64,000 bases of DNA, from contig OZ241350.1 of the NCBI GenBank assembly GCA_965200095.1, positions 558,001 through 622,000 of the forward strand. The letters are read 5' to 3'. Source of the stretch: JANQOH01 sp965200095 (GTDB taxonomy: Bacteria; Pseudomonadota; Alphaproteobacteria; UBA7887). Shown piece by piece: positions 51,216 to 60,471 of this stretch (within the stretch, counting starts at the first letter, position 1; the number at the start of each line of letters is the position of its first letter). The notes beneath the pieces were generated by a model that saw nothing but the letters and a program-made list of their open reading frames with translations, was not told where the DNA came from and did no database searches. Position numbers and translations under genes: made by a program.

Positions 51216-51265
51216 GGAGCGCCGGCGCTCCCAGGGAGCAAGGTCCATCGCCGTAACGAGAATCG
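51216..51265. repeat. Dispersed repeat, second copy
   Basis: Read on the minus strand, these bases repeat the left flank and first arm of the 30-kb hairpin: TACGGCGATGGA, a few bases, then CCTGGGAGCGCCGGCG. It sits in the 130-base gap between the cysteine-dioxygenase-like gene and moaA; no other feature is seen in that gap. Confidence 0.7.
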
Positions 51266-51338
51266 TCGGCGGCGCCCGCTTGCCGGGGCAGGGGCCGGGC
51301 CGTATATTCCGGACGGCGGCGCGCAGGGAGGCGGCGGC

Positions 51339-52343
51339 ATGATCGATCCGTTCGGGCGGAGCATTAGCTATCTGCGGGTGTCGGTGACGGACCGCTGCGA
51401 TTTCCGTTGCGTCTACTGCATGGCGGAGGACATGACGTTCCTGCCGAAGGCCGAGATCCTCAACCTCGAGGAACTCGACCGGCTGTGCAGCGCGTTCGTC
51501 CGCCGAGGGGTGCGCAAACTCCGGTTGACCGGCGGCGAACCGCTGGTGCGCAAGAACGTCATGAGCCTGTTCCGCAGCCTGTCGCGCCATCTCGACGGCG
51601 GCGACGGCCGGGGCGGCGCGCTCGACGAACTGACGCTGACCACCAACGGCAGCCAGCTCGCGCGCTTCGCCGACGAGCTTTACGACTGCGGCGTGCGCCG
51701 GGTGAACGTCTCGCTCGATACGCTGGACGCGGAGCGTTTCGCCGCGATCACCCGATGGGGGCGTCTCGACAAGGTGCTGGGCGGTCTCGCCGCGGCGCGG
51801 GCGGCCGGGCTGGCGGTCAAGATCAACGCCGTCGCGCTCAAGGGCGTGAACGAACACGAATTCGACGGGATGATCGCCTGGTGCGGCCGCGAGGGCTACG
51901 ACTTGACCCTCATCGAGACGATGCCGCTGGGCGACATCACGGGGGACCGCACCGACCAGTATCTGCCGCTGTCGATGGTGCGGGCGCGGTTGCGCGAGCG
52001 CTGGACGCTGACCGATATCGACTATGCGACCGGCGGCCCGGCGCGCTACATGCGCGTCGGGGAAACCGGGCGACGCCTCGGTTTCATCACCCCGCTGACG
52101 CATAATTTCTGCGAGTCCTGCAACCGGGTGCGCCTGACCTGCACGGGGACCCTTTACATGTGCCTCGGGCAGGAGGACGCGGCCGATCTGCGCGCGCCGC
52201 TGCGTCGCGGCGAGAGCGACGAACCCCTGCTGGCCGCCATCGACGAGGCGATCGGGCGCAAGCCCAGAGGCCACGACTTCGTGATCGACCGCCGCCACCG
52301 CCGCCCGGCGCTCGCCCGGCATATGAGCGTCACCGGCGGCTGA
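51339..52343 (+). CDS. moaA: GTP 3',8-cyclase (molybdenum cofactor synthesis)
   Basis: Radical-SAM enzyme that starts molybdopterin synthesis. In 334 residues, CDFRCVYCMAEDMTF near residue 23 holds the SAM [4Fe-4S] cluster, LRLTGGEPLVRKN binds SAM, and the second cluster uses FCESCNRVRLTCTGTLYMC near residue 255. The ATG at 51339 follows CAGGGAGG. Usually the protein ends in two glycines, and here it does (TGG). No other moa genes are next to it. Confidence 0.95.
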   Translation: MIDPFGRSISYLRVSVTDRCDFRCVYCMAEDMTFLPKAEILNLEELDRLCSAFVRRGVRKLRLTGGEPLVRKNVMSLFRSLSRHLDGGDGRGGALDELTLTTNGSQLARFADELYDCGVRRVNVSLDTLDAERFAAITRWGRLDKVLGGLAAARAAGLAVKINAVALKGVNEHEFDGMIAWCGREGYDLTLIETMPLGDITGDRTDQYLPLSMVRARLRERWTLTDIDYATGGPARYMRVGETGRRLGFITPLTHNFCESCNRVRLTCTGTLYMCLGQEDAADLRAPLRRGESDEPLLAAIDEAIGRKPRGHDFVIDRRHRRPALARHMSVTGG

Positions 52344-52350
52344 CCCTTCG

Positions 52351-53136
52351 GTGCGCGACCCGGCGATAAGTTTTCTCGCCGCGGAGTTTCCCGCCGCGGC
52401 GGAGGCGGGGGAGAGCCTGCGCCGGCGCTACGGGCAGCGCCCGCCGGAAGAGGCGGATGTCATCGTCGCCCTCGGCGGCGACGGGTTCATGATCGAGACC
52501 CTGCACCGTTTCATGCGGCGCGCCGTGCCGATCTACGGGATCAACCGCGGCACGGTCGGTTTTCTGATGAACCGCTATCCCGACGGCGCCCTGCCGGACG
52601 ACCTGCCGGCGCGCATCGAGGCGGCGGTGTCGAGCACCCTGCATCCGCTGCGCATGACGGCGACGGCGGAGGGCGGGCGCACCGCCGAGGCGCTGGCGAT
52701 CAACGAGGTCTCGCTGTTGCGCGAAACGCGCCTGGCGGCGCATTTGCGGGTGTCGGTGGACGGGCGCGTGCGCCTCGACCGCCTGATGTGCGACGGCGCC
52801 ATCGTGTCCACCCCGGCCGGCAGCACCGCCTACAACCTTTCGGCGCACGGGCCGATTCTGCCGCTGCGGTCGCGGCTGCTGGCGCTCACCCCCATCTGTG
52901 CGTTCCGCCCGCGGCGCTGGCACGGCGCGCTGCTTCCCGAATCCGCCGCGGTGGTCCTCGACGTGCTCGACGCCGACCGCCGGCCGGTGAGCGCGACCGC
53001 CGACTACACCGAAGTGCGCGGAGTCACCCGCGTCTCCATCGAACAGGACGGCGATATGTCTCTGGCGCTTCTCTTCGATCCGGAGCACAATTTGGAGGAA
53101 CGCATCGTCGCCGAGCAATTCCAGACCCTGCCCTGA
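52351..53136 (+). CDS. nadK: NAD kinase
   Basis: Makes NADP from NAD and ATP. In 261 residues, the GGDG motif in VIVALGGDGFMIETLHR near residue 38, YGINRGTVGFLMN near residue 62, the NE motif in LAINEVSLLRET near residue 112, and VSTPAGSTAYNLSAHGPIL near residue 150. It starts at GTG 52351, eight bases after moaA, so the two are probably cotranscribed. Confidence 0.93.
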   Translation: MRDPAISFLAAEFPAAAEAGESLRRRYGQRPPEEADVIVALGGDGFMIETLHRFMRRAVPIYGINRGTVGFLMNRYPDGALPDDLPARIEAAVSSTLHPLRMTATAEGGRTAEALAINEVSLLRETRLAAHLRVSVDGRVRLDRLMCDGAIVSTPAGSTAYNLSAHGPILPLRSRLLALTPICAFRPRRWHGALLPESAAVVLDVLDADRRPVSATADYTEVRGVTRVSIEQDGDMSLALLFDPEHNLEERIVAEQFQTLP

Positions 53137-53167
53137 CCCCGAACCTGCCCCCCGAAGGAGAACGATC

Positions 53168-53935
53168 ATGCGCATCGCCGACTCTCACGCCATCGTCACG
53201 GGCGGCGCGTCCGGGCTGGGCGCCGCGACGGCGGCGCGCATCGTCGCCGACGGAGGGCGCGTCACCCTGTTCGACCGCGACGCGGAAAGGGGCGAGGCTC
53301 ACGCCGCGTCGCTGGGCGCGGCCGCGCGGTTCCGCCGCCTCGATGTCGTGGACGAGGCGGACATGGCGGCCGCGGTCGGCGAATCGGTCGCCGCCTTCGG
53401 CCCCCTCGCGCTGATGGTCAGCTGCGCGGGGGTGGCGAACCCGGGGCGCATCCTCGGCCGCAACGGCGTGTTGCCGCTGGATTCATACAAGGCGGTGGTC
53501 ATGATCAACCTGGTCGGCAGTTTCAACGCGATGAAGGCGGCCGCCGACGCCATGCGCCACAACGAGCCCGACCCCGGCGGCTGCCGCGGGGCGGTGATCA
53601 ACACCGCTTCGGTCGCCGCCTACGAAGGGCAGGTGGGGCAGGCGGCCTATGCGTCGTCGAAAGGCGGGCTGGTGGGCCTCACCCTGCCGGCGGCGCGCGA
53701 CCTCGCGCAACACGGGATAAGGGTGATGTGCATCGCCCCGGGCCTGTTCCGCACGCCGCTGATGGAAAGCCTTCCGGAAGATGTGCAGGACTCGCTCGCC
53801 GCCAACACGCCGTTTCCCCGGCGGCTGGGCGCGGCGGAGGAATATGCGGACCTGGTCGCGGCGATCGTCGCCAACGACATGCTCAACGGCGAGGTCGTGC
53901 GCCTCGACGGCGCGGTGCGCCTCGCCCCGCGCTGA
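53168..53935 (+). CDS. Short-chain dehydrogenase, HSD10-like 3-hydroxyacyl-CoA type
   Basis: NAD-dependent dehydrogenase of 255 residues. TGGASGLGAATAARI near residue 12 is the cofactor loop, VSCAGVANPG follows, and Ser and Tyr of NTASVAAYEGQVGQAAYASSKGG (read as NTASVAAYEG and AAYASSKGG) form the active site near residues 145-162. The end GEVVRLDGAVRLAPR is typical of type II 3-hydroxyacyl-CoA dehydrogenases. The ATG follows AAGGAGAACG. It ends four bases before the convergent ruvX. Confidence 0.87.
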   Translation: MRIADSHAIVTGGASGLGAATAARIVADGGRVTLFDRDAERGEAHAASLGAAARFRRLDVVDEADMAAAVGESVAAFGPLALMVSCAGVANPGRILGRNGVLPLDSYKAVVMINLVGSFNAMKAAADAMRHNEPDPGGCRGAVINTASVAAYEGQVGQAAYASSKGGLVGLTLPAARDLAQHGIRVMCIAPGLFRTPLMESLPEDVQDSLAANTPFPRRLGAAEEYADLVAAIVANDMLNGEVVRLDGAVRLAPR

Positions 53936-53939
53936 GGGA

Positions 53940-54404
53940 TCAGCAGCGCCGCAGGGCGTCGAGCGCGCCTTGCAGGATATAGGCCGCCGCCGCGCGGTCG
54001 AGACGCGCGGCGCGGCGCGCGCGGCTCAGATCGGCTTCGATCATCGCGCGCTCGACCGCGGCGGTGGAGAACCGTTCGTCCCACATCAGCGCCGGCAGGC
54101 CGAGACGAGCCGCGAGGTTCGCGGCCCAGGCGCGCGACGACTGCGCCCGCGCGCCCTCGCCGCCGTCGAGACGGCGGGGCAGGCCGACGACGAACCCGCC
54201 CACGCCCGCGCCGGCGCACAGCGCCCGCAAGCGCGCCGAGTCGTCGCGGAAACGCCCGCGGCGCCACGTCGCCTCGGGGCTGGCGACTACCCGCCCGGGG
54301 TCGGACAGCGCGAGGCCGATGGTCTTCGTTCCCAGGTCGACGCCGAGGAGGCGCGCGCCGGCGGCGAGGCGCCGGGCGAACGCCGCCGCGTCATCGGTCA
54401 CCAT
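53940..54404 (-). CDS. ruvX: YqgF/RuvX putative Holliday-junction resolvase / pre-16S rRNA nuclease
   Basis: RNase H-fold nuclease of 154 residues. LLGVDLGTKTIGLALSDPG near residue 19 carries the first catalytic Asp, GFVVGLPRRLDG near residue 78 the Glu-equivalent region, and LMWDERFSTAAVERAMIEAD near residue 112 the remaining acidic residues. Essential in many bacteria; in E. coli it trims the 5' end of 16S rRNA. Confidence 0.92.
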   Translation of the reverse strand: MVTDDAAAFARRLAAGARLLGVDLGTKTIGLALSDPGRVVASPEATWRRGRFRDDSARLRALCAGAGVGGFVVGLPRRLDGGEGARAQSSRAWAANLAARLGLPALMWDERFSTAAVERAMIEADLSRARRAARLDRAAAAYILQGALDALRRC

Positions 54405-54423
54405 GCGGGCGGCGCGGCCCCCG

Positions 54424-54786
54424 TCACGCGGATCCGCCGTCTCCGCCGCGCACGTCGATGCGGTCGCCGTAAAAGGCGATGTGTCCTTTCAGCGCCGCGA
54501 CGGCGGGGATGGGGTCAGGATAGCCCCAGGCGGCGTTCACGGCCTCGCTGCCGCCGGCGACGACCGTCCAGTAGGACGCTTCGCCCTTCCACGGGCAGCG
54601 GGTGCGCCGGTCGGTCGCCCGCAAGCGGCGCATCGCCACATCGGCGACGGGGAAATAGACGACCGGCGGATGCCCGGTCTCCCGCACCGCGAGGGCGCGG
54701 TCGCTGTCGGCGATGGTTTCGCCGGCGCAGGACGCCGATGCGCGCCCGCGGCAGCGCCCTATGTCGACGCGGTGTTCCTCCTTCAC
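54424..54786 (-). CDS. DUF427 protein
   Basis: Protein of about 120 residues. The DUF427 core is clear: ETIADSDRALAVRETGHPPV, VVYFPVADVAMRRL, PWKGEASYWTVVAG and AAWGYPDPIPAVAALKGHIA. The fold is a small beta-tent; the function is unknown. I chose GTG 54786, which follows GCGGAGGGCG; an ORF extends to 54879 without similarity. It lies 19 bases upstream of ruvX on the same strand. Confidence 0.82.
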   Translation of the reverse strand: MKEEHRVDIGRCRGRASASCAGETIADSDRALAVRETGHPPVVYFPVADVAMRRLRATDRRTRCPWKGEASYWTVVAGGSEAVNAAWGYPDPIPAVAALKGHIAFYGDRIDVRGGDGGSA

Positions 54787-54958
54787 GGTTTCGCCCTCCG
54801 CCCGTTTTCCGTCCGCCGGGGCGGGGTGGCCCGCCGCGGCGCGCGGCCGTAATGTCGCGCGCGGACCTTGCGAACGCAACGACTGTCGAACCGACGGTTT
54901 TCACTATGGCGATGGGAATTCGCGGGCGCCGTCTCCGGCGGGAAGGCTGAGCGACGCG

Positions 54959-55132
54959 GTGCCGGACGCGGCGGACGTGTTGTTTCTGGCGCTGACCGGC
55001 GGCGTGGCGTGGCACGCCCTGGCGTGGAGGGACGCCGAAGGCAGGGCGGACTGGGTGCGCCAGTTGTTCGGCTGTATCGCGCTCCTGTTCTTTCTGCGCG
55101 TGTTGCTGGCGGATGTGTTGGGGGTTTTCTGA
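54959..55132 (+). CDS. Possible small membrane protein
   Basis: A 57-residue frame from GTG 54959 with two hydrophobic segments (VLFLALTGGVAWHALAW and LFGCIALLFFLRVLLADVLG) joined by a charged loop. It has no family that I recognise, and GGGAAGGCTGAG upstream may serve as the ribosome binding site. It lies in an otherwise empty gap between divergent DUF427 and the end of aapP. Confidence 0.4.
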   Translation: MPDAADVLFLALTGGVAWHALAWRDAEGRADWVRQLFGCIALLFFLRVLLADVLGVF

Positions 55133-55153
55133 CTCCGCCGGCGGCCGCCGGCC

Positions 55154-55882
55154 CTAATGGGCGAGGACCTGGCTCAGGAAGAGGCGGCTGCGCTCCTCGC
55201 GGGGGTTCTCGAAGAACTGGGCGGGCGGCGCGGTTTCGACGATGTGGCCGCCGTCCATGAACACCACCCGGTCGGCGACGCGCCGCGCGAAGCCCATCTC
55301 ATGAGTGACGACGATCATGGTCATGCCGCCGTCCGCGAGTTCGACCATGACATCGAGCACTTCCTTGATCATCTCCGGGTCGAGCGCGGAGGTGGGTTCG
55401 TCGAACAGCATCGCCCGGGGCCTCATGCACAGCGACCGCGCGATCGCCACCCGCTGTTGCTGGCCGCCGGAGAGCTGACCGGGGAATTTGTCCGCCTGTT
55501 CGGGGATGCCGACGCGGCCGAGATAATGGCGCGCGACGTCTTCCGCCTCGGCGCGCGGCAATTTGCGCACCCAGACCGGCGCCAGGGTCAGGTTTTCCAT
55601 GACCGTGAGATGCGGGAACAGGTTGAACTGCTGGAACACCATGCCGACTTCGGACCGCACCCGCTCGATATTGGCGACCTTGTCGTTGAGCTCGACGCCG
55701 TCGACGACGATGCGCCCCTCCTGGTGGATGTCGAGACGGTTGATGCAGCGGATCAGCGTCGACTTGCCGCTGCCCGAAGGGCCGCAGACGACGACCTTCT
55801 CGCGCTCCCCCACGGTCAGGGAAACCCCGCGCAAGGCGTGGAAGTCGCCGAACCATTTGTGTACGTCGATCAGTTCGATCAT
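55154..55882 (-). CDS. aapP: General amino-acid ABC transporter ATPase
   Basis: Cytoplasmic ATPase of the polar amino-acid importer. In 242 residues: IELIDVHKWFGDFHALRGVS, Walker A GPSGSGKST near residue 37, Q-loop MVFQQFNLFPH, signature LSGGQQQRVAIARSL near residue 140, Walker B AMLFDEPTSALDPEM near residue 160, and the H-loop VTHEMGFARRVADR. ATG 55882. It is the last gene of aapJQMP. Confidence 0.93.
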   Translation of the reverse strand: MIELIDVHKWFGDFHALRGVSLTVGEREKVVVCGPSGSGKSTLIRCINRLDIHQEGRIVVDGVELNDKVANIERVRSEVGMVFQQFNLFPHLTVMENLTLAPVWVRKLPRAEAEDVARHYLGRVGIPEQADKFPGQLSGGQQQRVAIARSLCMRPRAMLFDEPTSALDPEMIKEVLDVMVELADGGMTMIVVTHEMGFARRVADRVVFMDGGHIVETAPPAQFFENPREERSRLFLSQVLAH

Positions 55883-55895
55883 CGGACGGTCCCGG

Positions 55896-56966
55896 TCATC
55901 GCGCGGCGCCCTTCGCCAGTTCGGCCTCCAGGCGGCGACTATAGAGCGACATGCCGTAGCAGAACACGAAATAGATCGCCGCGGCGAAGAGATAGACCTC
56001 GGCGGGGAAGCCGTGCCACGCCGGGTCCGCAAGCGCCGCCTTCGCCGCGCCGAGAAGGTCGAACAACCCGATCAACACCACGAGCGAAGTGTCCTTGAAG
56101 ATGCCGATGCAGGTGTTGGCGAGCGGCGGGATGACGTGCGTGAGGGCCTGCGGCAGGACGATCTTGCGCATGAATTGCGCGTAGGACAGGCCGAGCGCGT
56201 CCGCCGCCTCGTATTGTCCGCGCGGGATCGCTTGCAGCCCGCCGCGCACCACCTCGGCGAAATAGGCGGCGGAGAAGAGGATCATGGCGATCTGCGCGCA
56301 GATCAGATCGTTCAGGTTCACCCCCTCGGGCAGGAAGAGGGGCAGCATGAGCGTCGCCATGAAGAGGAGGCTGATCAGCGGCACGCCGCGGATCAGCTCG
56401 ATATAGGCGATGCACAGCGCGCGCACCGCCGGCAGGCGCGACCGCCGCCCCAGAGCGAGGACCACCGACAGGGGAAAGGCCGCCGCAATGCCGACGATCG
56501 ACAGCATCAGGGTCAGCGGCAACCCGCCCCAGCGCTGCACCGGCACGAAGTCCAGCCCCAGCGCGCCCCCCTGCATCAGCCAGTAGAACGCAGCCGCGAC
56601 GACCGGCCACAGGGCGAACAGGGAGCGGCTCCGGCTGCGGCGGTCGAGGCTCCACGCGATCGCGCCGATGAGCAGGGCCATGGCGGCGAAGGGGCGCCAG
56701 TGCTGGTCCGGCGGATAGCGGCCGAAAAGTATCCAGCGATATTTCTCGCCGACGATCGCCCAGCAGGCGCCGTCGGCCGCGCGGCAGTCCGCCGCGGTCC
56801 CCACCCATTGCGCCGCCGCGAGCGCCCATACCGCCAGCGGCTGAAGGACCGACACGAGGGCGATGAGCGTGACAATGGTGAGGACGCTGTTCCACACGCT
56901 GCCGAACAGGTTCTCATGCGCCCAGGCGAGAAAGGCGTTCAGGGCGACGCTGACCGGGTCCTTCAC
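55896..56966 (-). CDS. aapM: General amino-acid ABC transporter permease
   Basis: Membrane permease of 356 residues, eight or so helices, with the inner-membrane EAA loop YEAADALGLSYAQFMRKIVL near residue 262. The longer first half, with a periplasmic insert (DCRAADGACWAIVGEKYRWI), is typical of AapM rather than simpler GlnP-type permeases. The GTG at 56966 begins two bases after the aapQ stop. Confidence 0.9.
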   Translation of the reverse strand: MKDPVSVALNAFLAWAHENLFGSVWNSVLTIVTLIALVSVLQPLAVWALAAAQWVGTAADCRAADGACWAIVGEKYRWILFGRYPPDQHWRPFAAMALLIGAIAWSLDRRSRSRSLFALWPVVAAAFYWLMQGGALGLDFVPVQRWGGLPLTLMLSIVGIAAAFPLSVVLALGRRSRLPAVRALCIAYIELIRGVPLISLLFMATLMLPLFLPEGVNLNDLICAQIAMILFSAAYFAEVVRGGLQAIPRGQYEAADALGLSYAQFMRKIVLPQALTHVIPPLANTCIGIFKDTSLVVLIGLFDLLGAAKAALADPAWHGFPAEVYLFAAAIYFVFCYGMSLYSRRLEAELAKGAAR

Positions 56967-56968
56967 GG

Positions 56969-58183
56969 CTAGCGCTCCACCAGCGCCACGGCGCGGTTAT
57001 AGAGGTTCATCGCCAGCGAAATCGCCAGGCTGATGGCGAGATACACCGCCATGATGATGGCGATGCATTCGATCGCCTGGCCGGTCTGGTTGATCGACAC
57101 ATTGGCGATGGACACGAGGTCGGGATAGGCGATGGCGACCGCAAGGCTCGAATTCTTGGTGAGGTTCAGATACTGGCTCGTAAGCGGCGGGATGATGACG
57201 CGCAGCGCCTGCGGCAGGATTACGTCCTTCATGACGCGCCCGGGGCGCAGGCCGAGGGCGCGCGCGGCTTCCCACTGCCCGCGCGGGATGGCCTGGATGC
57301 CGCTGCGGACGATCTCGGCGATGAAACTCGCGGTGTAGAGGGTCAGACCCAGCAGCAGAGCGGCGAATTCGGGAGTGAGCGATGTCCCGCCCCGGAAATT
57401 GAAGCGCTGGAACTCGGGCAATTCCACGCCGAGCGGCGCGCCGGGGAACACGACGCTGAGCGGCGTTCCGAACAGCTCGACGTTGAGCGACGCCCCGGAC
57501 AGCCCCAGGATCGCCGCCGGCGGCGCGACGAGAAGCGCCGCGACGAGAGGCCAGGCCGGCGGCGCGTTCCCCGTGCGCTCGCGCAGCGCCCGCAGCCGGC
57601 GCAGCAACAGCCAGCAGGCGACGGCGCCGGCGAGGAACGCCCAGACCGCCCAGCGGTGGACCGGGTCGGTCTCCAGCGCCGGGACTTGCAGGCCGCGCGC
57701 CGACAGGAAGACGCCGGGCAGCGGGTTCAGCGCCTCCCGCGGCGCCGGCGCGGCCTCGGTGATCAGCGCATACCAGAAGAAAAGCTGGAGGAGCAGCGGG
57801 ACGTTGCGCAAGGTCTCCACGTAGGCGAGGGCCATCCGCGCGACCAGCCAGTTCCGCGACAGGCGCGCCAGGCCGACGAAGAGGCCGATGACGCTCGCCA
57901 GCGCGATGCCGATGAGCGCGACGCGCAGCGTGTTCAGCAGGCCGACGACGAAGGCGCGCCCGTAACTGTCGGACGGCGCGTATTCAATGGCGCTCTCGCC
58001 GATCTCCATTCCGGCCTCGCGCTCGAGGAAGCCGAACCCGGTGGAGATGTTCCGCTTTTCGAGATTGTCGACGGTGTTGAGCGCGAGCCATGCGAACAGC
58101 GCTGCGACGGCGCCGACCGCGAGAACCTGATAGAAAAGGTTGCGCGCGCCGACCGTGGCCAGCGCGCGCTGTCCGAAATTCAC
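56969..58183 (-). CDS. aapQ: General amino-acid ABC transporter permease
   Basis: Partner permease of 404 residues. NLEKRNISTGFGFLEREAG near residue 42 and IEYAPSDSYGRAFVVGLLNT are AapQ signatures, and the EAA loop is WEAARALGLRPGRVMKDVIL near residue 308. A large periplasmic loop fills the middle. The GTG start overlaps the aapJ stop (GTGA). Confidence 0.9.
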   Translation of the reverse strand: MNFGQRALATVGARNLFYQVLAVGAVAALFAWLALNTVDNLEKRNISTGFGFLEREAGMEIGESAIEYAPSDSYGRAFVVGLLNTLRVALIGIALASVIGLFVGLARLSRNWLVARMALAYVETLRNVPLLLQLFFWYALITEAAPAPREALNPLPGVFLSARGLQVPALETDPVHRWAVWAFLAGAVACWLLLRRLRALRERTGNAPPAWPLVAALLVAPPAAILGLSGASLNVELFGTPLSVVFPGAPLGVELPEFQRFNFRGGTSLTPEFAALLLGLTLYTASFIAEIVRSGIQAIPRGQWEAARALGLRPGRVMKDVILPQALRVIIPPLTSQYLNLTKNSSLAVAIAYPDLVSIANVSINQTGQAIECIAIIMAVYLAISLAISLAMNLYNRAVALVER

Positions 58184-59196
58184 CGCGCGGGCGCCGCGTA
58201 CATCAGCCCGCCGTCGCTGTAGAGCGCGTTCAGGCCGCGCTCCAGACCCAGCGGCGACCCGGCCCCGACATTGCGTTCGAACATCTCGCCGTAGTTTCCG
58301 ACCGCCGCGATGGCGTTATAGGCCCAGGCCTCGTCGAGACCGAGCGCCTCGCCGAACCCCGGCGTGACGCCGAGCAGGCGCTTGATCGTGGGGTCCTCGC
58401 TCTCCCGCATCGATTCGACGTTGGCGCTCGTAATCCCGCTTTCCTCCGCCTGGATGAGCGCGTTCACCACCCAGCGCACCACGTCGGTCCATTCGTTGTC
58501 GCCGTGCCGGGTGGCCGGCGCCAGGGGCTCCTTGGAGATGCGGTCGGGGAGGATCTCATAGTCGTCGGGGTTGCCGGCGACGGTGCGCGTCGACGCGAGA
58601 CCCGAGGAATCGCCGGTGAACGCATCGCAGCGCCCGGCGAAGAACGCGCCCCTGAGCTCGTCGAGACTCTCGAACACCACGGGTTCGAAGGATATCCCGT
58701 TGCTGCGGAAGAAATCGGCGAGATTGAGCTCGGTCGTCGTCCCCGTCTGCACGCACACGCTCGCTCCGTCGAGCTCCGCGGCGGAGTTCAAACCGAGCTC
58801 GACGGGAACCAGGAACGCCTGGCCGTCATAGAAAACGACCGGGGCGAAATCGAGACCCACCGAAGTGTCGCGCGTGAGCGTGACCGTCGTGTTGCGGCTC
58901 AACAGGTCCACCTCGCCCGATTGCAGGGCGACGAAACGCTGCTGCGCGCTGAGCGGCCGGTAGGACACGCGCCCGGCGTCGCCGAACACCGCAGCCGCGA
59001 CGGCGCGGCAGACGTCCACGTCGAGGCCCGACCAGTTCCCCTCGGTGTCGGGGAAGGAAAACCCCGGCAGCCCGGTGCTGACTCCGCACGCCAGTTCGCC
59101 GCGCGCCTTGACCGCGTCGAATGTGTCGCCCGCCTGCGCGGCGCCTGCGGCGCACGCCGCCGCGAACGCCGCCGCGATTGTCCCCACGATGCGCAT
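58180..59196 (-). CDS. aapJ: General amino-acid ABC transporter binding protein
   Basis: Periplasmic binding protein of 338 residues with a signal peptide (IVGTIAAAFAAACAAGAAQA). VKARGELACGVSTGLPGFSF, GLDVDVCRAVAAAVFGDAGR, DLLSRNTTVTLTRDTS and a C-terminal YGEMFERNVGAGSPLGLERG are typical of AapJ/BztA. ATG 59196. It leads the operon; the 87 bases up to the divergent metC-like gene must hold its promoter. Confidence 0.93.
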   Translation of the reverse strand: MRIVGTIAAAFAAACAAGAAQAGDTFDAVKARGELACGVSTGLPGFSFPDTEGNWSGLDVDVCRAVAAAVFGDAGRVSYRPLSAQQRFVALQSGEVDLLSRNTTVTLTRDTSVGLDFAPVVFYDGQAFLVPVELGLNSAAELDGASVCVQTGTTTELNLADFFRSNGISFEPVVFESLDELRGAFFAGRCDAFTGDSSGLASTRTVAGNPDDYEILPDRISKEPLAPATRHGDNEWTDVVRWVVNALIQAEESGITSANVESMRESEDPTIKRLLGVTPGFGEALGLDEAWAYNAIAAVGNYGEMFERNVGAGSPLGLERGLNALYSDGGLMYAAPAR

Positions 59197-59283
59197 GTCT
59201 TGCCCCTTCCTCCCGTTGTCTCGCTGCCCGTCTCTTATCATCGCGCGCTGGCGCGTGGCAAGGCCGGGCGCTATGGTGCGGCA

Positions 59284-60471
59284 ATGGAGCGGGAGACTCT
59301 GACGGTCGTCGCCGGGCGCGACCCGGCGGCCAATTTCGGAATCGTCAACCCGCCCGTCTATCGCGCCTCGACGGTGACGTTCCCGACCCTCGCCGCTCTC
59401 GAGGAAGCGGAGAAGCGCAAGCTCGACGCGACGTATTACGGGCGCAACGGAACGCCGACGACGTTCGCTTTCGAGAAGGCGGTGGCGGCGCTGGAGGGGG
59501 GACACCGGACGGTGGCGCTGGCGTCGGGCAAGGCGGCGGTGCTGGCGGCGTTGACGGCGTTCGTCGACTCCGGCGATCACATGCTCGTCACCGACTCCGC
59601 CTACGGGCCGACCCGCGCATGTTGCGAACGCTTCCTCGCGCGCTTCGGGGTGGAGACGACGTTTTACGACCCGCTGGCGGGCGCCGGAGTCGCCTCGCTC
59701 ATCCGTCCGAATACGCGACTGGTGTTCGTCGAGTCTCCGGGCTCGCTCACCTTCGAGGTGCAGGATGTCCCGGCGATCGCCGAAGCGGCCCATGCCGCCG
59801 GCTGCGTCGTGGCGATGGACAGCACATGGGCGAGTCCGGCGTTCCTCCGGCCCTTCGCGCTCGGCGTCGACGTGTCGATCCAGGCGGCGACGAAATACAT
59901 CGCCGGCCACTCCGACCTCATGCTCGGCGCGGTCACGGCGACCGAAGCGCTCCAGGAAAAGGTGCGCAAGGCGGCCTTCGAACTCGGCGCGCCGGCGGGG
60001 CCGGACGACCTCTATCTCGCGCAGCGGGGCCTGCGCACACTGGGCGTGCGGATGCCGCGCCACATGGAGAGCGGCCTCGCCGTCGCGGAATGGCTGCGCG
60101 GGCGCCCCCAGGTGGCGCGGGTGCTGCACCCGGGGTTGCCCGACGACCCCGGCCATGCGCTGTGGCGGCGCGATTTCTCGGGCGCGAGCGGTCTGTTCGG
60201 CGTCGAGCTCGTCCCCGGCCCGCGGCGCGCCGTCGCTGCGCTCCTCGACGGCCTCGAACTGTTCTCCATGGGGTTCTCCTGGGGCGGATACGAGAGTCTG
60301 GCGGTCCTCGCGGAGCCGGCGCGGGCGCGCACGGCGACCCGTTCGCGCTGGGTCCGGTCGGGGCCGCTGCTGCGCCTGCATGTCGGGCTCGAACATACGG
60401 ACGACCTCATCGCCGACCTCGCCGCCGGCCTTGCGCGCTACGACGCGGCGCGCGCGCAGGGCGCGGCATGA
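59284..60471 (+). CDS. Cystathionine beta-lyase-like PLP enzyme
   Basis: Cys/Met-metabolism PLP enzyme of 395 residues. NPPVYRASTVTFPTLAALEE near residue 22, YYGRNGTPTTFAFEKAVAAL near residue 54, and the Schiff-base lysine in IQAATKYIAGHSDLMLG near residue 206. The end MGFSWGGYESLAVLAEPA fits the cystathionine beta-lyase branch (MetC). The exact reaction (beta-lyase or C-S lyase for other thiols) is uncertain. The start ATG 59284 has a weak ribosome binding site; the stop overlaps the next gene (ATGA). Confidence 0.85.
   Translation: MERETLTVVAGRDPAANFGIVNPPVYRASTVTFPTLAALEEAEKRKLDATYYGRNGTPTTFAFEKAVAALEGGHRTVALASGKAAVLAALTAFVDSGDHMLVTDSAYGPTRACCERFLARFGVETTFYDPLAGAGVASLIRPNTRLVFVESPGSLTFEVQDVPAIAEAAHAAGCVVAMDSTWASPAFLRPFALGVDVSIQAATKYIAGHSDLMLGAVTATEALQEKVRKAAFELGAPAGPDDLYLAQRGLRTLGVRMPRHMESGLAVAEWLRGRPQVARVLHPGLPDDPGHALWRRDFSGASGLFGVELVPGPRRAVAALLDGLELFSMGFSWGGYESLAVLAEPARARTATRSRWVRSGPLLRLHVGLEHTDDLIADLAAGLARYDAARAQGAA

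Noticed and set aside
54895..54930. A third copy of the hairpin repeat
   Set aside because: Only CTATGGCGATGG matches; the hairpin arms are missing.
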